Counted from the first letter of the stretch, positions 18,833 through 32,000 are shown. The stretch: 64,000 nt of DNA from Antedon mediterranea (GCF_964355755.1 NC_092676.1:2588288-2652287); one strand, 5' to 3'. Notes: generated by a model not told the origin, from the letters alone. A program made the numbers and translations.

Positions 18833-21245
18833 ATATTGATATCATTTTGATTGGGATTGATGTCTTTTCGAATTTAAAGCGCGCATGATCTCGAAAAAAA
18901 TTACCTTTGACTCTCGTTCGTTTTCATCGACAATATGTCTTCTTGTTTTATACATCGCTAAACCTACACTTTTTGTATTGATTATACAATACAATTATGT
19001 TAAATTCTCTATTTGACACCATATTCTAAAATATTAAGCACATTCTGCAATCAAAATTAGATCTAAACGAAGAATGTAACTGATTTTAAGATCACTGACT
19101 CTCAATTTTATTGAGCTCAAATAAAAGAGAATTCTTTGCAAAAAGTATGAATATTGATTAAATCTTGAAGGGAAAAAAATTAAAAAAACGTCTTGAATCC
19201 TAAAAACAAACTACAAGGCTAAAGATAATTTAATATTTATATTTGTTATCAAGAATCTTCACTATCGCTAATTATGTCGGTTGATGTTTTTGCCAGGAAA
19301 TTTACAAAATGTGATGTGATAATCGCGTATTTTTTCCAAATTTTAACTGTTTTAATTGCTTGCTGTTTGACGTGTTTTAAAACTATTCTCGTCAGTTCTA
19401 GAAAGTAGTGGATAATCTAATCTTGTCATTTGTTTTATGCTGGAGAAAAAACCCGACTAAACTATGTTGTAAGTAAAATGAGGAACGGATACTAATGTGA
19501 ATATGACGCCTTTTTTTTTTTGTCGATTAACCGTTGTTTATGTTAATTGGATTTCCAATCGTTTATATAATGTTTGGTTCCCACTAGAGACGCAACACAA
19601 CGACGTAAAGCAACGTTTTGTGCAGTATATGGAGAGCTTAGCACGAAGGGCAATCCTCAGGGTGCTGCACCGCTGTCTTGTTTTATATATATGTTTTTGT
19701 GCCTGAAAATTGAATAAAATAAAAATTAAATAAAGTACCGTAAGAGATTTGACCAATCACAAGCGATGAATTTATTCGACTGTCGATTGTCATTTGTCGC
19801 GTCCCTTACGTTGCGTCTACGTCCTAGTGGAACGTAACGCAAGGACGTAAACGCAACGCAAGCGTTTTAACCAATGACAAGCGAAGTTATAGACAGTTAG
19901 CAATCACAAGCGAATAAGCCATCGCTTGTGATTGGTCAATTCACTTGCGTTGCGGTACGTCCTTGTGTTGCGTCGCTAGTGGGAATCACGCTTAAGGGAT
20001 GGCGCTATTTTCTCATATATTACGTAATGATAACAGTAAACATGGTGTAGACCGTGTCCCATTGTTCCGATGTTTGCGGGGTAGATCGTTCATTAATGTC
20101 ATTTGTAATTGTCTGTATTTTTACGCGGGAATATAGCGACGCGCGCATCATGATGACGACATTAACAAAATGATGACCATTAGATAACATATTGAGAACC
20201 ATTGTTATTAGACAGATTTGATTGCGGCTTGTGACAAAAACAATGGCGCAAGCTGCAAAATAGAAAATGAAATTAATAAATATATTAATATCGCATTTCA
20301 ACTTTATAATGTTCTCCAACTAGTAATCCGTCGTCACAGTTGAGCGCATTTGAACAATAGAATCGTTTGACAGATCAATATTAAGAAATTTGAATTTCAC
20401 TTAATTCGTACAATTGAATTCAGGTCAACTAGAGGTTAAACTAATATTCCTTAGTAGTCCTTTAATTAAATTAATAGGGTATTACGTCGTTGGTGGCGTT
20501 TCATAACTATACGAATCTATTTTTTATGTTACTTTTAAACAATTCAAAACCATTGAATGATTCCGATAAATTGTTACGTCTCTAAAAAAAACCGGTTTAT
20601 CACATGGGAAGTAACGTGCTTAAAAAAACTGCAGATGGCAAACTTTTTTTAGACACTGGTGGCGCTGTTTAACCAGTTTCAATTTATACGTGAATTGTCG
20701 CAATTTTTATTTTAGTGACTGATTATCTGATTATTGTATTGTTTACGAAACCATTGAACAAAAGGTGGAAGCGATACCAAAGTTTGAAATCTGTTGCTTT
20801 ATCACATTGTAGTCAATAAATAACTGGCTAATCAAACAGTTTTTTTGGCAAGCGATTGTTTATCGCTAAACAAAAGCAGGCCTGTGTGTGGTACTGGTGG
20901 TGTAGTAGACCACTCTCAGACGACGATTACGTTTGGCAGCAGGCGACAAAACGTTGGTAGTAGGAGCAAAGTGTGGTTAGAGGAGAAAACAGAGACGAGA
21001 AGAAAATAAAACGGGAAAATCCAAGATCAAAATAGCTTGATACTATAATCTCGTTATAGTAGGAATAACAGGTATTTATAAACATTACAATTAGTATTGT
21101 GTTAGTATTTTTTTCTAATGTCTTTAGCAGGTAATTATTCAAAAAGGTCAAAATGTAATAATATTAATTTTAAAGTTTTGTCATCTTAAAATTAGAGACC
21201 AATATCCATGCATTCCCCCAAGGCAGCATTTAAGTGAATTTTAAA
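18833..21245. other. non-coding stretch apart from the inverted-repeat element
   Basis: Outside 19576-19989 I see only AT-rich sequence with scattered GC-richer patches (20095-20160, 20880-21000). The short frames at 20020-20319 and 20927-21151 have no coding support. Confidence 0.4.
19576..19989. mobile_element. inverted-repeat element(s) with CACTAG-ACGCAAC ends
   Basis: GGTTCCCACTAGAGACGCAA at 19576 is mirrored by TTGCGTCGCTAGTGGGAATC at 19968-19987. A second internal pair (TTGCGTCTACGTCCTAGTGG near 19813 and GTAACGCAAGGACGTAAACG near 19836) suggests two related MITEs side by side or nested. CCAAT-like segments with ACAAGCGA recur in both orientations. The open frames around 19500-19750 are shadows. 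Confidence 0.7.
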
Positions 21246-21247
21246 TT

Positions 21248-21272
21248 AATAATAATAATAATAATAATAATT
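21248..21272. repeat. (AAT)n microsatellite
   Basis: Perfect AAT trinucleotide run of about eight units, flanked by TTAAT. Confidence 0.85.
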
Positions 21273-23882
21273 AATATTTTATTATTATCAGTCATTTTTT
21301 GTAGATAAATAATACTAATATGAATACCCAAATACTGTAGATTTTGTATATACTTGGTAGGCCTGTGTGTAAATTACAAAAATTGACTGAGCTGAGATTT
21401 TGGGCCCCCAACTATAAAATATCAGTCCGCTGTCATGTTTTATAACTTTTAATGATAGAGTATGTGAAAATGAACTTTACTATTGCTTCCTTAAACAGTC
21501 TACCTGATTGATTCCCCCATAAATCTAACAACATTTGCTTTGATCCATTTAACCCCAATAACAATGACACTAAATGTAACATTAGGTCATATCCACACGT
21601 GAACATTATTAACACAACTTGCAATCTGTTCTCATCACAGTATAATTACTATTGATATTTCACTGGGGGATTTTAAACATAAAATGAACAAAATACTCCA
21701 GAGGTGAAGAGAGAGAAAAAGATAGAACTGAACTACAATTAGTAGTACATCCATGTTTATATAATTTACCATATTACATTATAATGTTATTTATAAATAC
21801 TGTATTAACATTGTATTTTATATTGTAATGACGTAGATAGAACAACTGGAGCATAACACTCCTATGGGAAATGAAATAGGGAATAAATTGGACACATAAT
21901 CACCCAAGGTTGTACAGTAATAGTGCTGGGTGGAGATGGGAAAAGACACCCATGTTTTCCACCCAGCCTAAACCTTATTTTACACCTTCCACTCAGCCCA
22001 TTGTCACCATAGCACTCATCCAAGAAACCTGGGTGACAAAGTTTTTATAAGGGTTTTAATTGATGACAATGACCCTGTATGGCACTCTAGCAAACACTTC
22101 TCATTCTGCCTCTTTGACATCGTAATAATTTTAGTATAGTTAAGTGAAGATATTTAGTAGATCTGGAAGACTTGTGTGTATAAACCTCAAATAAACAAAC
22201 AGTGTATAAACACTTTATTCCTTAGGAAGACCATCATCTTTTCTTTAAATGTTTTCACAGTAAGTAAAAAGGAAAATCCAGACCTGAGTTCAATCCAACC
22301 GGCACTGAGATATTGAGATTGTCTCATCCAGTAGCGAGTTCCATTTATCCACAACACAACTATTTTCCAACATCTGGTCAGGTCTTTATCCTGTTATAAT
22401 ATTAAATGTTATTTTTGTTTCCATAAATTGTAAATTTGAGATGTAATGAATGTTCATAATAATGTTTATTCAGCATCTTGATTGTTTGTAAAATTATTTC
22501 TGGCATTATGTTTGCCATGAAAACAATCTAGATGCCAAGGTCACATTATGGCAAGACACAAATGTAAAGGAAATATTATCTCTTATCATCTAAATTGTGA
22601 ATAATACAATAATGGAGAAAATTATCATTATTATTAAGTTGGTAATTTGTTCATTGACATTATAGGTAATTACACTATATACTAGAACCCATCTATATAT
22701 AAAATATGGTTAATTCTGTAAAAGGCGAGCACAATGAAAAAAACTTGTGGACAAATCTCTGCCTTGGATACCTACCTGATCTATCTCAGATGTACCGCGA
22801 AATGTAAATTGATAACATACCCTCCAGTATTAATAAGGGGAAACGTTTAGGAAACCAACACAATGTTGTTCTGTACTAGTGTTTAAAACATATATTTTCC
22901 GCTTGTTCAATTTGAGGAGAAAGTGTACACTAGAATCTCTATAAGGGACAGGGAATGAATAACACATATTTGCCGCTTGTTTTGGAGAAAATGCCCATTT
23001 GATAGAGTGTATCCTCTAAGGGATATCCACAAAAGGATGTTCTACTCTTGTTTTAAAACAATAAATATTTCTTCCAAAAACGCTGCTCAACTTTTGGACC
23101 CAACAGTTTCATTTATTGTTCTTTTTTAATCAAATGATGCCTTTTTTAAATTTATATTTTCCAGTATTTAATAATTTAAAAAATAATGATTTGTTATCAA
23201 TTATTTTAGTTTAAGAATCAGTAGTACCGTAAACATTATGTATTTATAGTATGAAATGAACAAGTGCTAACAATCCTACCCCGAGTGTAACCTGAATAGG
23301 AGTGTCCACAAACAAATGTTTTACTCTCATTGTTTAAGTACAATTTAAAATTATATATTAAATACCACAACTTGAAAAATAATAAAAGTATATTAAACAA
23401 TTTTATTTTGAATTGAATTTTACAGTAAGATATTCCTTTGGTGCAAGTAAATTGGTATGATAGATTAATAATCAAATATTGGATACAGTAGGAAGTTATT
23501 CTATATTAATTAATCTTTGTATTAATTAATTATTTACCACATAATAATGAAATGTCTTTGAGACTTATCTATTTGAGTCTCCACACTCCATAAAACAATT
23601 TGTTAAATCATATCTGTATGCTAATTTTAAGTGTTTTGTTATTTAATGTAAAACAATGAATGAATGAACGAATCACTAGATATTATCTGTAATTAAGCTT
23701 CCCATCAAAGCATCGTTAGATTCTAAAAACCAATATGGAATATTTAAAGAAGATGACCATCAAGTTCAAAGTTCAAAGAGGTCCATTTCTCTTCAATCAG
23801 CTACCAATAAAAGTGTACATTAAGGTGTACAGTACACACAATAAAAATACCTCTTCATCTCACAAAGTTAAAGAATAAAGTA
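21273..23882. other. non-coding stretch with diffuse repeats
   Basis: AT-rich. Phrases such as ATAAGGGGAAACG (22838), CTATAAGGGACAGGG (22940) and AAACAAATGTTTTACTCT (23310) look like decayed 'AAGGGGACA' dispersed repeats. No exon was recognised. Confidence 0.4.
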
Positions 23883-23953
23883 AAGCTCTGTTCACACTAT
23901 CAAACTACTGTAAGTCATATACTAAGTCTAGGTTGATAGTGTAGACAGAGCAT
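23883..23953. mobile_element. MITE family A, minimal 71-bp palindrome
   Basis: AAGCTCTGTTCACACTATCA at the left and GTTGATAGTGTAGACAGAGC at the right enclose only about 30 bp. This is an internally deleted copy of the family: both ends and no centre. Confidence 0.8.
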
Positions 23954-24636
23954 AAGGCTTTGAGATAGAGAAATATTATAGGCATGTAAACCCAGAAATG
24001 CTTGATCACTTTGAGCATTGATTGTATTAAAATTCAATGTGCTGTGCAAATTGTAGCATGTGGCTCGCCCAAAATACCCCACCAATAACATGTGTGTGAC
24101 ATGTTTACAACATTTCTTATTTTGTTATTACTACAATACTACCATATGTGTACAACCTATCGCTTAAAACATCAACAATCATTATATCTGTGTTATGTAC
24201 ATAAAACAGTTGTCTCATTTCTCTGATACCTTATCTGAGAGCTAAATCACATGGCGAAAAGAACAATGACGGTTGAAATGTTAAGTACTTGCTAATTATA
24301 GGCAATGGCCAAGGGATATCGTAGCAGATCAATGCATTTACCTTTTATCAACAAAGGGTTTTGATTGTTCGGAAGTTTCAAACTTCAACAAATGATAGCT
24401 GCTTTGTTTACTCATCACTGTCTATAGTATCGTAAGTACTGGCACAGATCCGGGGTTGTGGTGAAAGTGCGAGGTGTGTTCATGATATCATCCCCATATA
24501 TATTTCTTTTTAGGGGAGGATGATTCTTCTTCACTTTTTGATGCCAAACTTGATAAAAGTTGACAATGGCAGCAGAAACAGAAACTTTGTATTCTCATTA
24601 ACCCTGTTTTGTAGTCTTTTGTTTGTTTGGTTTTTT

Positions 24637-24749
24637 GGGGGTGGGGGATGGGGGATTGGGGATGGGGGATGGGGTGATGGGGGATGGGGGATGGGGGATG
24701 GGGGATGGGGATGGGGGATGGGGGATGGGGGTGGGGTTGATGGGGTGAG
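24637..24749 (+). repeat. G-rich GGGGGAT minisatellite (G-quadruplex potential)
   Basis: A run of GGGGGATGGGGGATGGGG-type units of 7-9 bp, with at least twelve G-tracts of four or more. It is strongly G/C strand-asymmetric in an AT-rich background. The glycine/tryptophan-rich (+) and proline-rich (-) reading frames over it are translations of the repeat. Confidence 0.88.
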
Positions 24750-24957
24750 AATGTTGGTGTGTGGATTTAATGTACAGTACCCCCAATTTCCAATAAAACC
24801 AAATCGTAATAATATTATTTTACAAATTATGTTTTTTGATGACGTAGTTTGTGAAGATAAAACTTGAACCGAGCACTTAAGGCTTAAGCCCTGTCTCATG
24901 TGATGTGCCCAAGTTACCACTACATACATCAATTGATAGCCAATTAATAAAACATCT

Positions 24958-25116
24958 AAAGCTCTGTTTACACTATCAAACTTTATGTGACAACAATGTG
25001 ATGGGCCTATATATGAACATGATGATGTCATATCACTACTATATTTGAGCATATCACTACCATATTTGGGCATATCACACTTTTTTTTGTCGAACTAGCT
25101 GTGTAGACAGAGCTTA
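24958..25116 (+). mobile_element. MITE family A copy 8 with doubled interior unit
   Basis: Left end AAAGCTCTGTTTACACTATC; right end CTGTGTAGACAGAGCTTAAA. The CATATCACTACCATATTTGG-type unit occurs twice in a row. A further fragment (AAGCCCTGTCTCATGTGATG) precedes it at about 24887-24918, so two copies may have inserted here. Confidence 0.85.
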
Positions 25117-25540
25117 AAATGAGGTTAAACCTGTACCACATTCAAACAGTTCACCTCCTGCAAACTACCATGGTATTTACTTACAAAGCTCAAATGAAAA
25201 TGTACAATTTTTAGAAAATAACGATTATTAGTTGTAGAGTATTAGTAGAGTACTTATGAAATATGTGTTAAGAATGTCGGCCGTGATAAATCACAATTAA
25301 TTTATATCATAACTAATGATTATTGACGGAAACCAAAATCAGTGAACAATTTTATTGAAAATAGTTCTCAGTTTGTTCTTGTCAAAACGGAAATATTCAA
25401 TAGTATATATTCATTCTGACCTAAATTTTTAGTAGAGAATTACATTTTCTTTCTTTTTTTACCCTACAGTAGCTATCCCGCCTTTTTTTATGTGCATTTG
25501 TGATTTATTTAGAGTTTTTAGTATATCATATCCTTTCAAT

Positions 25541-25710
25541 AGGTTACCCCTATTTAGGGGACATTTCTATTAAGAAAAACAACTAATAAGTGACAATGTT
25601 TTAACTCTAATGGTAACCATATTCAGGGAACACCCTTATTCTGTCTCTATAAAGGAGACAACCTTATTCTGCCTTTATAAATAGTACACTGTTGAGTTTC
25701 GAAGGTGTCC
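25541..25710. repeat. dispersed 'AAGGGGACA' repeat cluster
   Basis: Contains ACCCCTATTTAGGGGACATT, ATTCAGGGAACACCCTTATT and TATAAAGGAGACAACCTTAT in succession at about 50-60 bp spacing. It looks like several degenerate units of the same family as 9190-9300. Confidence 0.6.
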
Positions 25711-26224
25711 CATTTAATAGTAGAGTTAAACTGTATGTTGTTACTTTCATAGAAAACCATTTTATACATTTTTACTGTCAAATAGGAATTTTCTTCATAA
25801 ATAGAAACTTTGTTGATTAATGAAAAGTAGTCATAAAACTGATGTGTTTTGTACAATAGTGCCTGTCAAATTGTAAACATATATCTTATTTCCAACTCTA
25901 TAAATTGTTATTCCATAAATTTTCCAACTCTTTCCAATTTGAACAAAAAACACTAAATATTTAGAAAACGTTGATTTAAAAAAAACTAAACATTGCTTTG
26001 ATAAATTTGTTCAATGTCCAGTGGATCCAAATGGACAACCTGTACTCTAATCTGAAAGCCATTGAATGATCAATCATTTATGGATGTTTACGTTCAACAA
26101 ATGTATTTTATTGTAAGAAGTTTATTTTTAGCCATGACATCATACCTTTTAGTTTTTTTTGTTTGATTAATGTGCTATTATTGATGATTTTATTACCAAG
26201 CATACCCACGCCTACAGTACCGTA

Positions 26225-26440
26225 GGAGCCTTAATTTTGGGGCACCATCAAGGAAAACTTTTACATGAAATGAATGGTGGAAGGGGGATGGGGTCAATAT
26301 GTCATAACACTTCACGGACCCTTATTCAGCGGACACCTCTATTAAGGGGCACTTTTACGTGGAACGAATGGAAGTCAATATATGTTTTAACACTACAAAC
26401 AATCTACCCTTATTGAGAGAACACATCCATTAAAGGCCAG
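26225..26440. repeat. dispersed 'AAGGGGACA' repeat cluster
   Basis: CTTATTCAGCGGACACCTCT, TATTAAGGGGCACTTTTACG and CCTTATTGAGAGAACACATC follow one another, with TATGTTTTAACACTAC between, as at 9190. Same family. Confidence 0.6.
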
Positions 26441-27465
26441 GTGCGGACAAAAAATTTCTATTGAGCATACATTCCAATAATTATTGCTATAGTTTCCCCT
26501 ATGTTTCATAATTTTGGAGATTTTATTTGTGTTACACGAGCTTGTTGAAAATAAGCACTTTCTTAACAGTGGGGGGATAGTTCAAATTACACAGTAAAAT
26601 CTCTATTCTTTTGTACACACATTTTGTAAATAGAGAGGCATTTTAAAATCTTATGAATAATAAACGGTGTGGTAAAAAATGTTATCAGATGAATAAATAT
26701 AGGTAATATAACTTGAATTTTACATTTCTGGTATTTTTATTCAACTTCAAATTTTTATTTTCATGCTATAGCAAAAATTGTCCACCGTATATCAACCATC
26801 TTTTTTCACTTGCTAGGGAGTCACCAGACATGTTATTACATTAGGTTAACAACCTAACTACTGAAAAAAAGTCTTCCTGGTTTTTATGGAAGAATTTTGC
26901 CAAATTTTGTTTTTGACCATATTAAGGGAAATTCATGCTTTTTCGTCTTAATTTCTGTTACAAATATTTGATTTATGTACAATTAACCAAATATTATATT
27001 TAAAATTCATGCCTGTACCTGAGCTTTAAGGGGAAACTTTGTTGGGTTTGAAAGATGTTCCCTAATATGGCTTCTACTGTAATTATAACTTGAAGGAACT
27101 CTGATTTAATTTGTTCAAATGTGATAATTTGTACCAAATCCCAGGAGATAACTTGCAATAAATATTGTTCTTTGGTGAGATTCAAACCCACACTCCAGAT
27201 ACTAGCCTAAAGTTCATATTTCTGTTTCAAACCATGCTAAGATTTGAGCCCAAATTTAACATCCTGGTCCTAAAAATGGTTGTTATTTAGAGGGAGACTA
27301 GAAGTAAATCATCATCATAATATAAGTTTCTGTTGTAGCATATTTAGTCATTTAGTAATCGATCTAAAGAGTTGAATAATGAGCTGTAACCTACATGACA
27401 TGGTTGTTAATCCATTACAACCAGAAACACTCCATATTTGGCTCACTTTGACATTTTCTAGCTAT

Positions 27466-27485
27466 ATGTATATATATATATATAT
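27466..27485. repeat. (TA)n microsatellite
   Basis: Short perfect TA run, ATGTATATATATATATATAT. Confidence 0.8.
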
Positions 27486-27984
27486 GAGCAAGAAAAGTAT
27501 TCCTTAAATATTATAGTACCTTGATTTATCTGCATTGTGTAAAACTTAAAAACAAGTAGTGTTGCAAAAGCTAAAAACCAGGTTGGTCCATCAATAATTC
27601 ACAATTGACAGTGTGCGGCCGACTCCTCATTTTGATAAATATGTAATTATTTATCGATGATTTAATAGGTAAATGTGTTAACAAAATGTTGGAGATTCCT
27701 AATGAGAAATTTAGAAAAATAAGTTCAAAATTTATGATTTGTTGTAGAAATAAAAAATTTAAGATAAATGTGATTGCTAAGGATGCAATAACATAAATCT
27801 GACTTATAGTTTAAGTATTAAAAGATTTTGTATGAAATGGAATCGTTTTTCACAAACTATTTGAATTTGGACTATTTTAAATTACAAAACTGAAATAATC
27901 TGTTCATATTGTTAATGGTATTTTAACCCGGTTGATTTGCTCGGTCATTTTGACCACAAAGAGTCCATTGCATTCCTTTTTAAC

Positions 27985-28138
27985 TACACTTTCAAACTAG
28001 TTTGACAAAAAAGTGTGATGTACCCAAATATGATAGTGATATGCCCAAATATGGTAGTGATATGCCCAAATATGGTAGTGATATGCCCAAATATGGTAGT
28101 GATATGACATGTCCATATATGGTTTGATAGTGTAGACA
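27985..28138 (-). mobile_element. MITE family A copy 9 with tandemly expanded interior
   Basis: Begins CACTTTCAAACTAGTTTGAC and ends GGTTTGATAGTGTAGACAAA. Between them are four head-to-tail ~21-bp units containing CCCAAATATGGTAGTGATAT (about 28020-28105), the last three identical. One arm of the palindrome is missing. The minus-strand frames 27984-28250 are translations of these units. Confidence 0.88.
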
Positions 28139-28659
28139 AATAACATAGCAGTGATATGTATCGATTCAATGTGATAAGCTTGCATGAAAATTTGTTATAT
28201 ATTACAAGACTTTTTGCAGACAATACTGTAGGTGGAAGTAATTTCCTCAATTAATAATTAATCTATTCTTTTGTTTGTCATTACAATACCAAGTTCCATT
28301 AACAAGCACACAAAAATGCTTTTATAAACTTACCAGTTAAATTATAGCCGTTTATAGGAATCTGTCAACAGGTCTCAAATTGCAAAGTACTTAAAATTAA
28401 ACTATTCCATAAGAATGGTTATTACACGCCAGTTTGGTATTCTTTGTTTACCTCCTTTCTATCCACTTACTTATAAACTATAGTTTCACTTTCAACTCAT
28501 ATATTAACATGTCTTTTTAACAAAGATCTGTTGTTTTTAAATTTATATAGACTTTTTATTCCTGACAGGTATATTTATGTTACTGGTTGCTGTTTAGTTC
28601 CTGTAATAATAGAACTGTATTCATAAAGTTCATGAATTTTTAATTCTCCAAGTATTTGC

Positions 28660-28990
28660 TACTCTAGCACCACAGTGCTACTACTGTGCCAGCAATGCTA
28701 CTATAGTGCTATTACTAGTAGTGGTTTCATTGCTACTTCTTCTACTAACAGTAGTGCTACTACCTATAGTGCTACTACCACCAGTGCTACTCCAGTTCTA
28801 TTACCGGCAATGCTACTATAGTGCTATTACTAGCAGTGGTTTAAGTGCTACTTCTTCTACTACCAGCAGTGCTACTACCTACAGTGCTATTTCCAGCAGT
28901 GCTATTGCCAGCATAGGAGGTAATACCAACCAATGCTACTACCAGAAGTGCTATTGGGCTCTACCACTACCAGAAGCGCTATAGGTACTA
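28660..28990 (+). repeat. AGTGCTACTAC minisatellite with 115-bp higher unit
   Basis: Irregular short units (AGTGCTACTA, CCAGCAGTGCTA) fill the region. A larger block starting AATGCTACTATAGTGCTATT occurs at 28694 and again at 28809 (115-bp offset). The S/T- or L/V-rich frames over it are repeat translations. Confidence 0.8.
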
Positions 28991-30620
28991 CCAACAAGGC
29001 CGAGCTCATGAGTTTCCACTTTTAATTCCAGAATCATTTCAGCATTTTTTTCCTCTGTTTTGCATATTTGGTACACTATTATTTTGCTGACCAAGTGTAA
29101 TAGCAACTCAATGTACATAGACAAGGGTCTGGTAATTCAGAAAAGGAGCTCAAATATAATATGGTCTCTCATTCCATAAACATTTTGCATGTTTTGTTTC
29201 TAATATCAAAAGAAAAAATAAAGTCCAGACTTTTTATGCTACTGAGAAATTCTAAAAATAAAATTGTAATCCTCTGATAATGATCAGCTTAGTAAAACAT
29301 AAAATCTTTATTTCTTAAAACATCAGTTTCCTTTCCCAAGATGCATTTAAAGTTTATTAAGAATTATCAATAATAAAAATAATAAAAAGTTTATAAAATC
29401 ATATAGTAATAAAACGACTTAAAAATAAAACCTTTCTTCTTTCAGCAAGATTTTAATTTCAAAAACATGTGTTGGGAAAAAAAAAGTTTTATTTGTTATC
29501 ATTTTATATCTACAAAGAAACCGAGTTACAAATGTCATACGTGACATAATAAACACATTGAATTTAACGTGACAGTGATTTTTTACCATTGATATATTTT
29601 TATTCTTTTAGTACTTTCACAACTGTTAATTCAAATCTTGTTATAAAGTCTATTACGTGACTAGCTTACCTGGATAAACCGACATAGGCCTTTTCCCTTT
29701 TGAGGGGAGAACAGTAAAAATAATCTTAGTATTCCCCTCCATGTCAGTGGTATTGTCCGTGATCGTATCCTTACAAGTTGTATGATGTAAGCATATTTTC
29801 TAGGTCTGTTCTTCTGATACCATGGCATTCATCAACATTTATTAAATTCAAGGTACAAGTGTAGCGACATGCACTACAACCATAAAGCAGTACAGACACA
29901 CTAATGTACAGTAAACCCTTTCCTCTGGGACCCTCCTATTCATGAGACACCCTAATAAGGTGCACCTGTGAAACAATGAGAGGAAACTACTGATCCTATT
30001 CAGAAGAGACCTCTATTAAGGAGACACTTCGTTGACTACTGAATGTGTAATGACTTTTGTATTAAAATAGAAATCTCTTTATTGGTATAAAAATCTTTTT
30101 TTCAATCCAACAAAAAAAACTATACATTATAAAACCAAATTCCTATAACATTTCTGAAAAAAAGTTAGAAAAAGAAGTAAAAATTATTAAGTTTTCCTCC
30201 AAATTCTTTCTTTTTCTCATCCTTTATTTAATAAAATAATTCATACTCATTTATAATTTTACTAAAATTATTGTTGAAAATGATTTAAATATTTTCTTAA
30301 ACCTCTGAAGTGCTTGTATTTCACATTTATTGATAATTATTCTAATAGATTTGTCTTGGAGGTAATTTAATTTAAATTTTAATAACTTTACATTTATTGT
30401 TTGACTGTTTTTATTGATGTGATTAAAGTATTTAAATTAAAGATTCTGAAACCTTTTACTACGCATAAACCTGCTTATCATTGTCAAGGCCGTTGAAATT
30501 TTATTTTATGCAAATAACTATGAATAAAAATAATATAAATCAATTGATATTATAAATGGTTAATTTATCATGTAAAGAGAGTGTAATTTTAGACTATGGT
30601 TTTATTTTATGTGTTAGGTT
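28991..30620. other. non-coding stretch with dispersed repeats
   Basis: Contains a CTTACCTGGATAAACCGACA element at 29667 (related sequences at 31936, 46311 and 52816) and an 'AAGGGGACA'-type repeat at 29910-30040 (CTCCTATTCATGAGACACCC, CTATTAAGGAGACACTTCGT). The rest is AT-rich with no exon support. Confidence 0.5.
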
Positions 30621-30993
30621 AATATAATTTTTATTCAGGTTCACACAAACTTATGTCCAGTTAAATATGAATTGACAATGAAACAACAAAATTAATGTTA
30701 TTTTTATTCAGTTTCACACAAACGTATGTCCAGTTGAATATGAATTTACAATGAAATAACAAAATTAATGTAATTTTTATTCAGGTTCACACAAACTTAT
30801 GTCCAGTTGAATATGAATCTACAGTGAAACAACAAAATTAATGTAATTTTTATTCAGGTTCACACAAACTTATGTCCAGTTGAATATGAATCTACAGTGA
30901 AACAACAAAATTAATGTAATTTTTATTCAGGTTCACACAAACTTGTGTCCATTTGAATATGAATCGACATTAAAAAAACAAAATTAATATAAT
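30621..30993 (+). repeat. 73-bp tandem repeat, five copies
   Basis: TTATTCAGGTTCACACAAAC starts at 30631, 30704, 30777, 30850 and 30923, exactly 73 bp apart. Copies 3 and 4 are nearly identical; 1, 2 and 5 are more diverged, as expected for array edges. Confidence 0.92.
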
Positions 30994-31709
30994 TTTTAAA
31001 TCTATGCCCAGTGAAATTCGTAATCTAAATTTGTCTATTTATTAAGTAAAAGTAAACCACATTTAGAAGTATTTTTTATTAAAATAACAGATTTTATTTT
31101 CATTAAACTTTTAAAAGATTGTGTTTTCTTTTGTTCTTTCTTTGTTTCCTTATAAAGAAAGTGCTAAATCGTTTTATTAAAAGAACATATTTTAGTTTCA
31201 TTATTTTATAAGAATGTTTTGTCTTTTTCAAACTTATTCATTAGTAATTAGTAGCGATTACATATGTTGCAACAAGATGCAATGTAATATCTTGTCCTCA
31301 GAGAAGAAGCAAAAGTGAGAATGAGATAATGTTACCAATGTATGTGAGGCACCAGAGCATTCTGACAAACACCTGTTTTACAGCTTTTCTTCATCTCTAA
31401 AGCATTCTTCTATTTTAACACGGATTCCTTAACTTTTTTCCGATCTTAATGGATGACAAATGTATGGCTATTTTGATAATTGTTGTAATGGGAAAACTAA
31501 CAATAGTTACAGGCACGGAGTTTTGTTGAATAGATCATTTGTTTGGACTTTTCCGTTGGGATCCGATTTGAGAGACGTTTGGAAAATTAAGCAAGTGCTT
31601 TTGTAATCTTATAGTTCCAAGTTCATGTTTTAAAAATGTCTCGTAATTTCTGATTTTTTATACAATTTTATAATATACTGGTACCAAAAGAAACAAGACT
31701 TAAACACGT

Positions 31710-32000
31710 ATAGTACTTGTGAACAAGTTTAAGTCTGGTACCAAGGGAAAACAATTTGTTTTAATACCCAACACAATTTTATTAAAAATATTATGGAAAA
31801 AACGTTTGGACGTCTCAAAAAGAAATGCAGATGTATGCATGGGTAAAGGTCTACCCCTTGAATTTTTTGTAGGGGTATTCAAAGATTTACATACTACTGT
31901 ACATGTTCTCCCTCGGAAGGGAAAAAGCATGTTGGTTTATCCAGGTAAGCAGCACTCATAGACTACTAACACCAGTACTGGTGAACAGGTTCAAGTCTGT
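31710..32000. repeat. dispersed repeat with GTTTATCCAGGTAAGCAGCA
   Basis: Carries TGTTGGTTTATCCAGGTAAG and GACTACTAACACCAGTACTG. Similar text occurs at 52810-52870 and, reversed, at 29667-29700 and 46306-46335. An 80-codon frame (31719-31961, +) and a 76-codon frame (-) overlap here. I could not assign either. The tempting CAG|GTAAG 'donor' is part of the repeat. Confidence 0.5.

Noticed and set aside
19497-19756. Overlapping + and - frames around 19.5-19.75 kb
   Set aside because: They lie across an inverted-repeat element edge and have no homology or splice context.
24520-25073. Glycine/tryptophan-rich and proline-rich proteins
   Set aside because: Direct translations of the GGGGGAT minisatellite and adjacent MITE sequence.
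31930-31950. CAG|GTAAGC splice donor
   Set aside because: Part of a dispersed repeat present at four places in both orientations, so not evidence of an exon.
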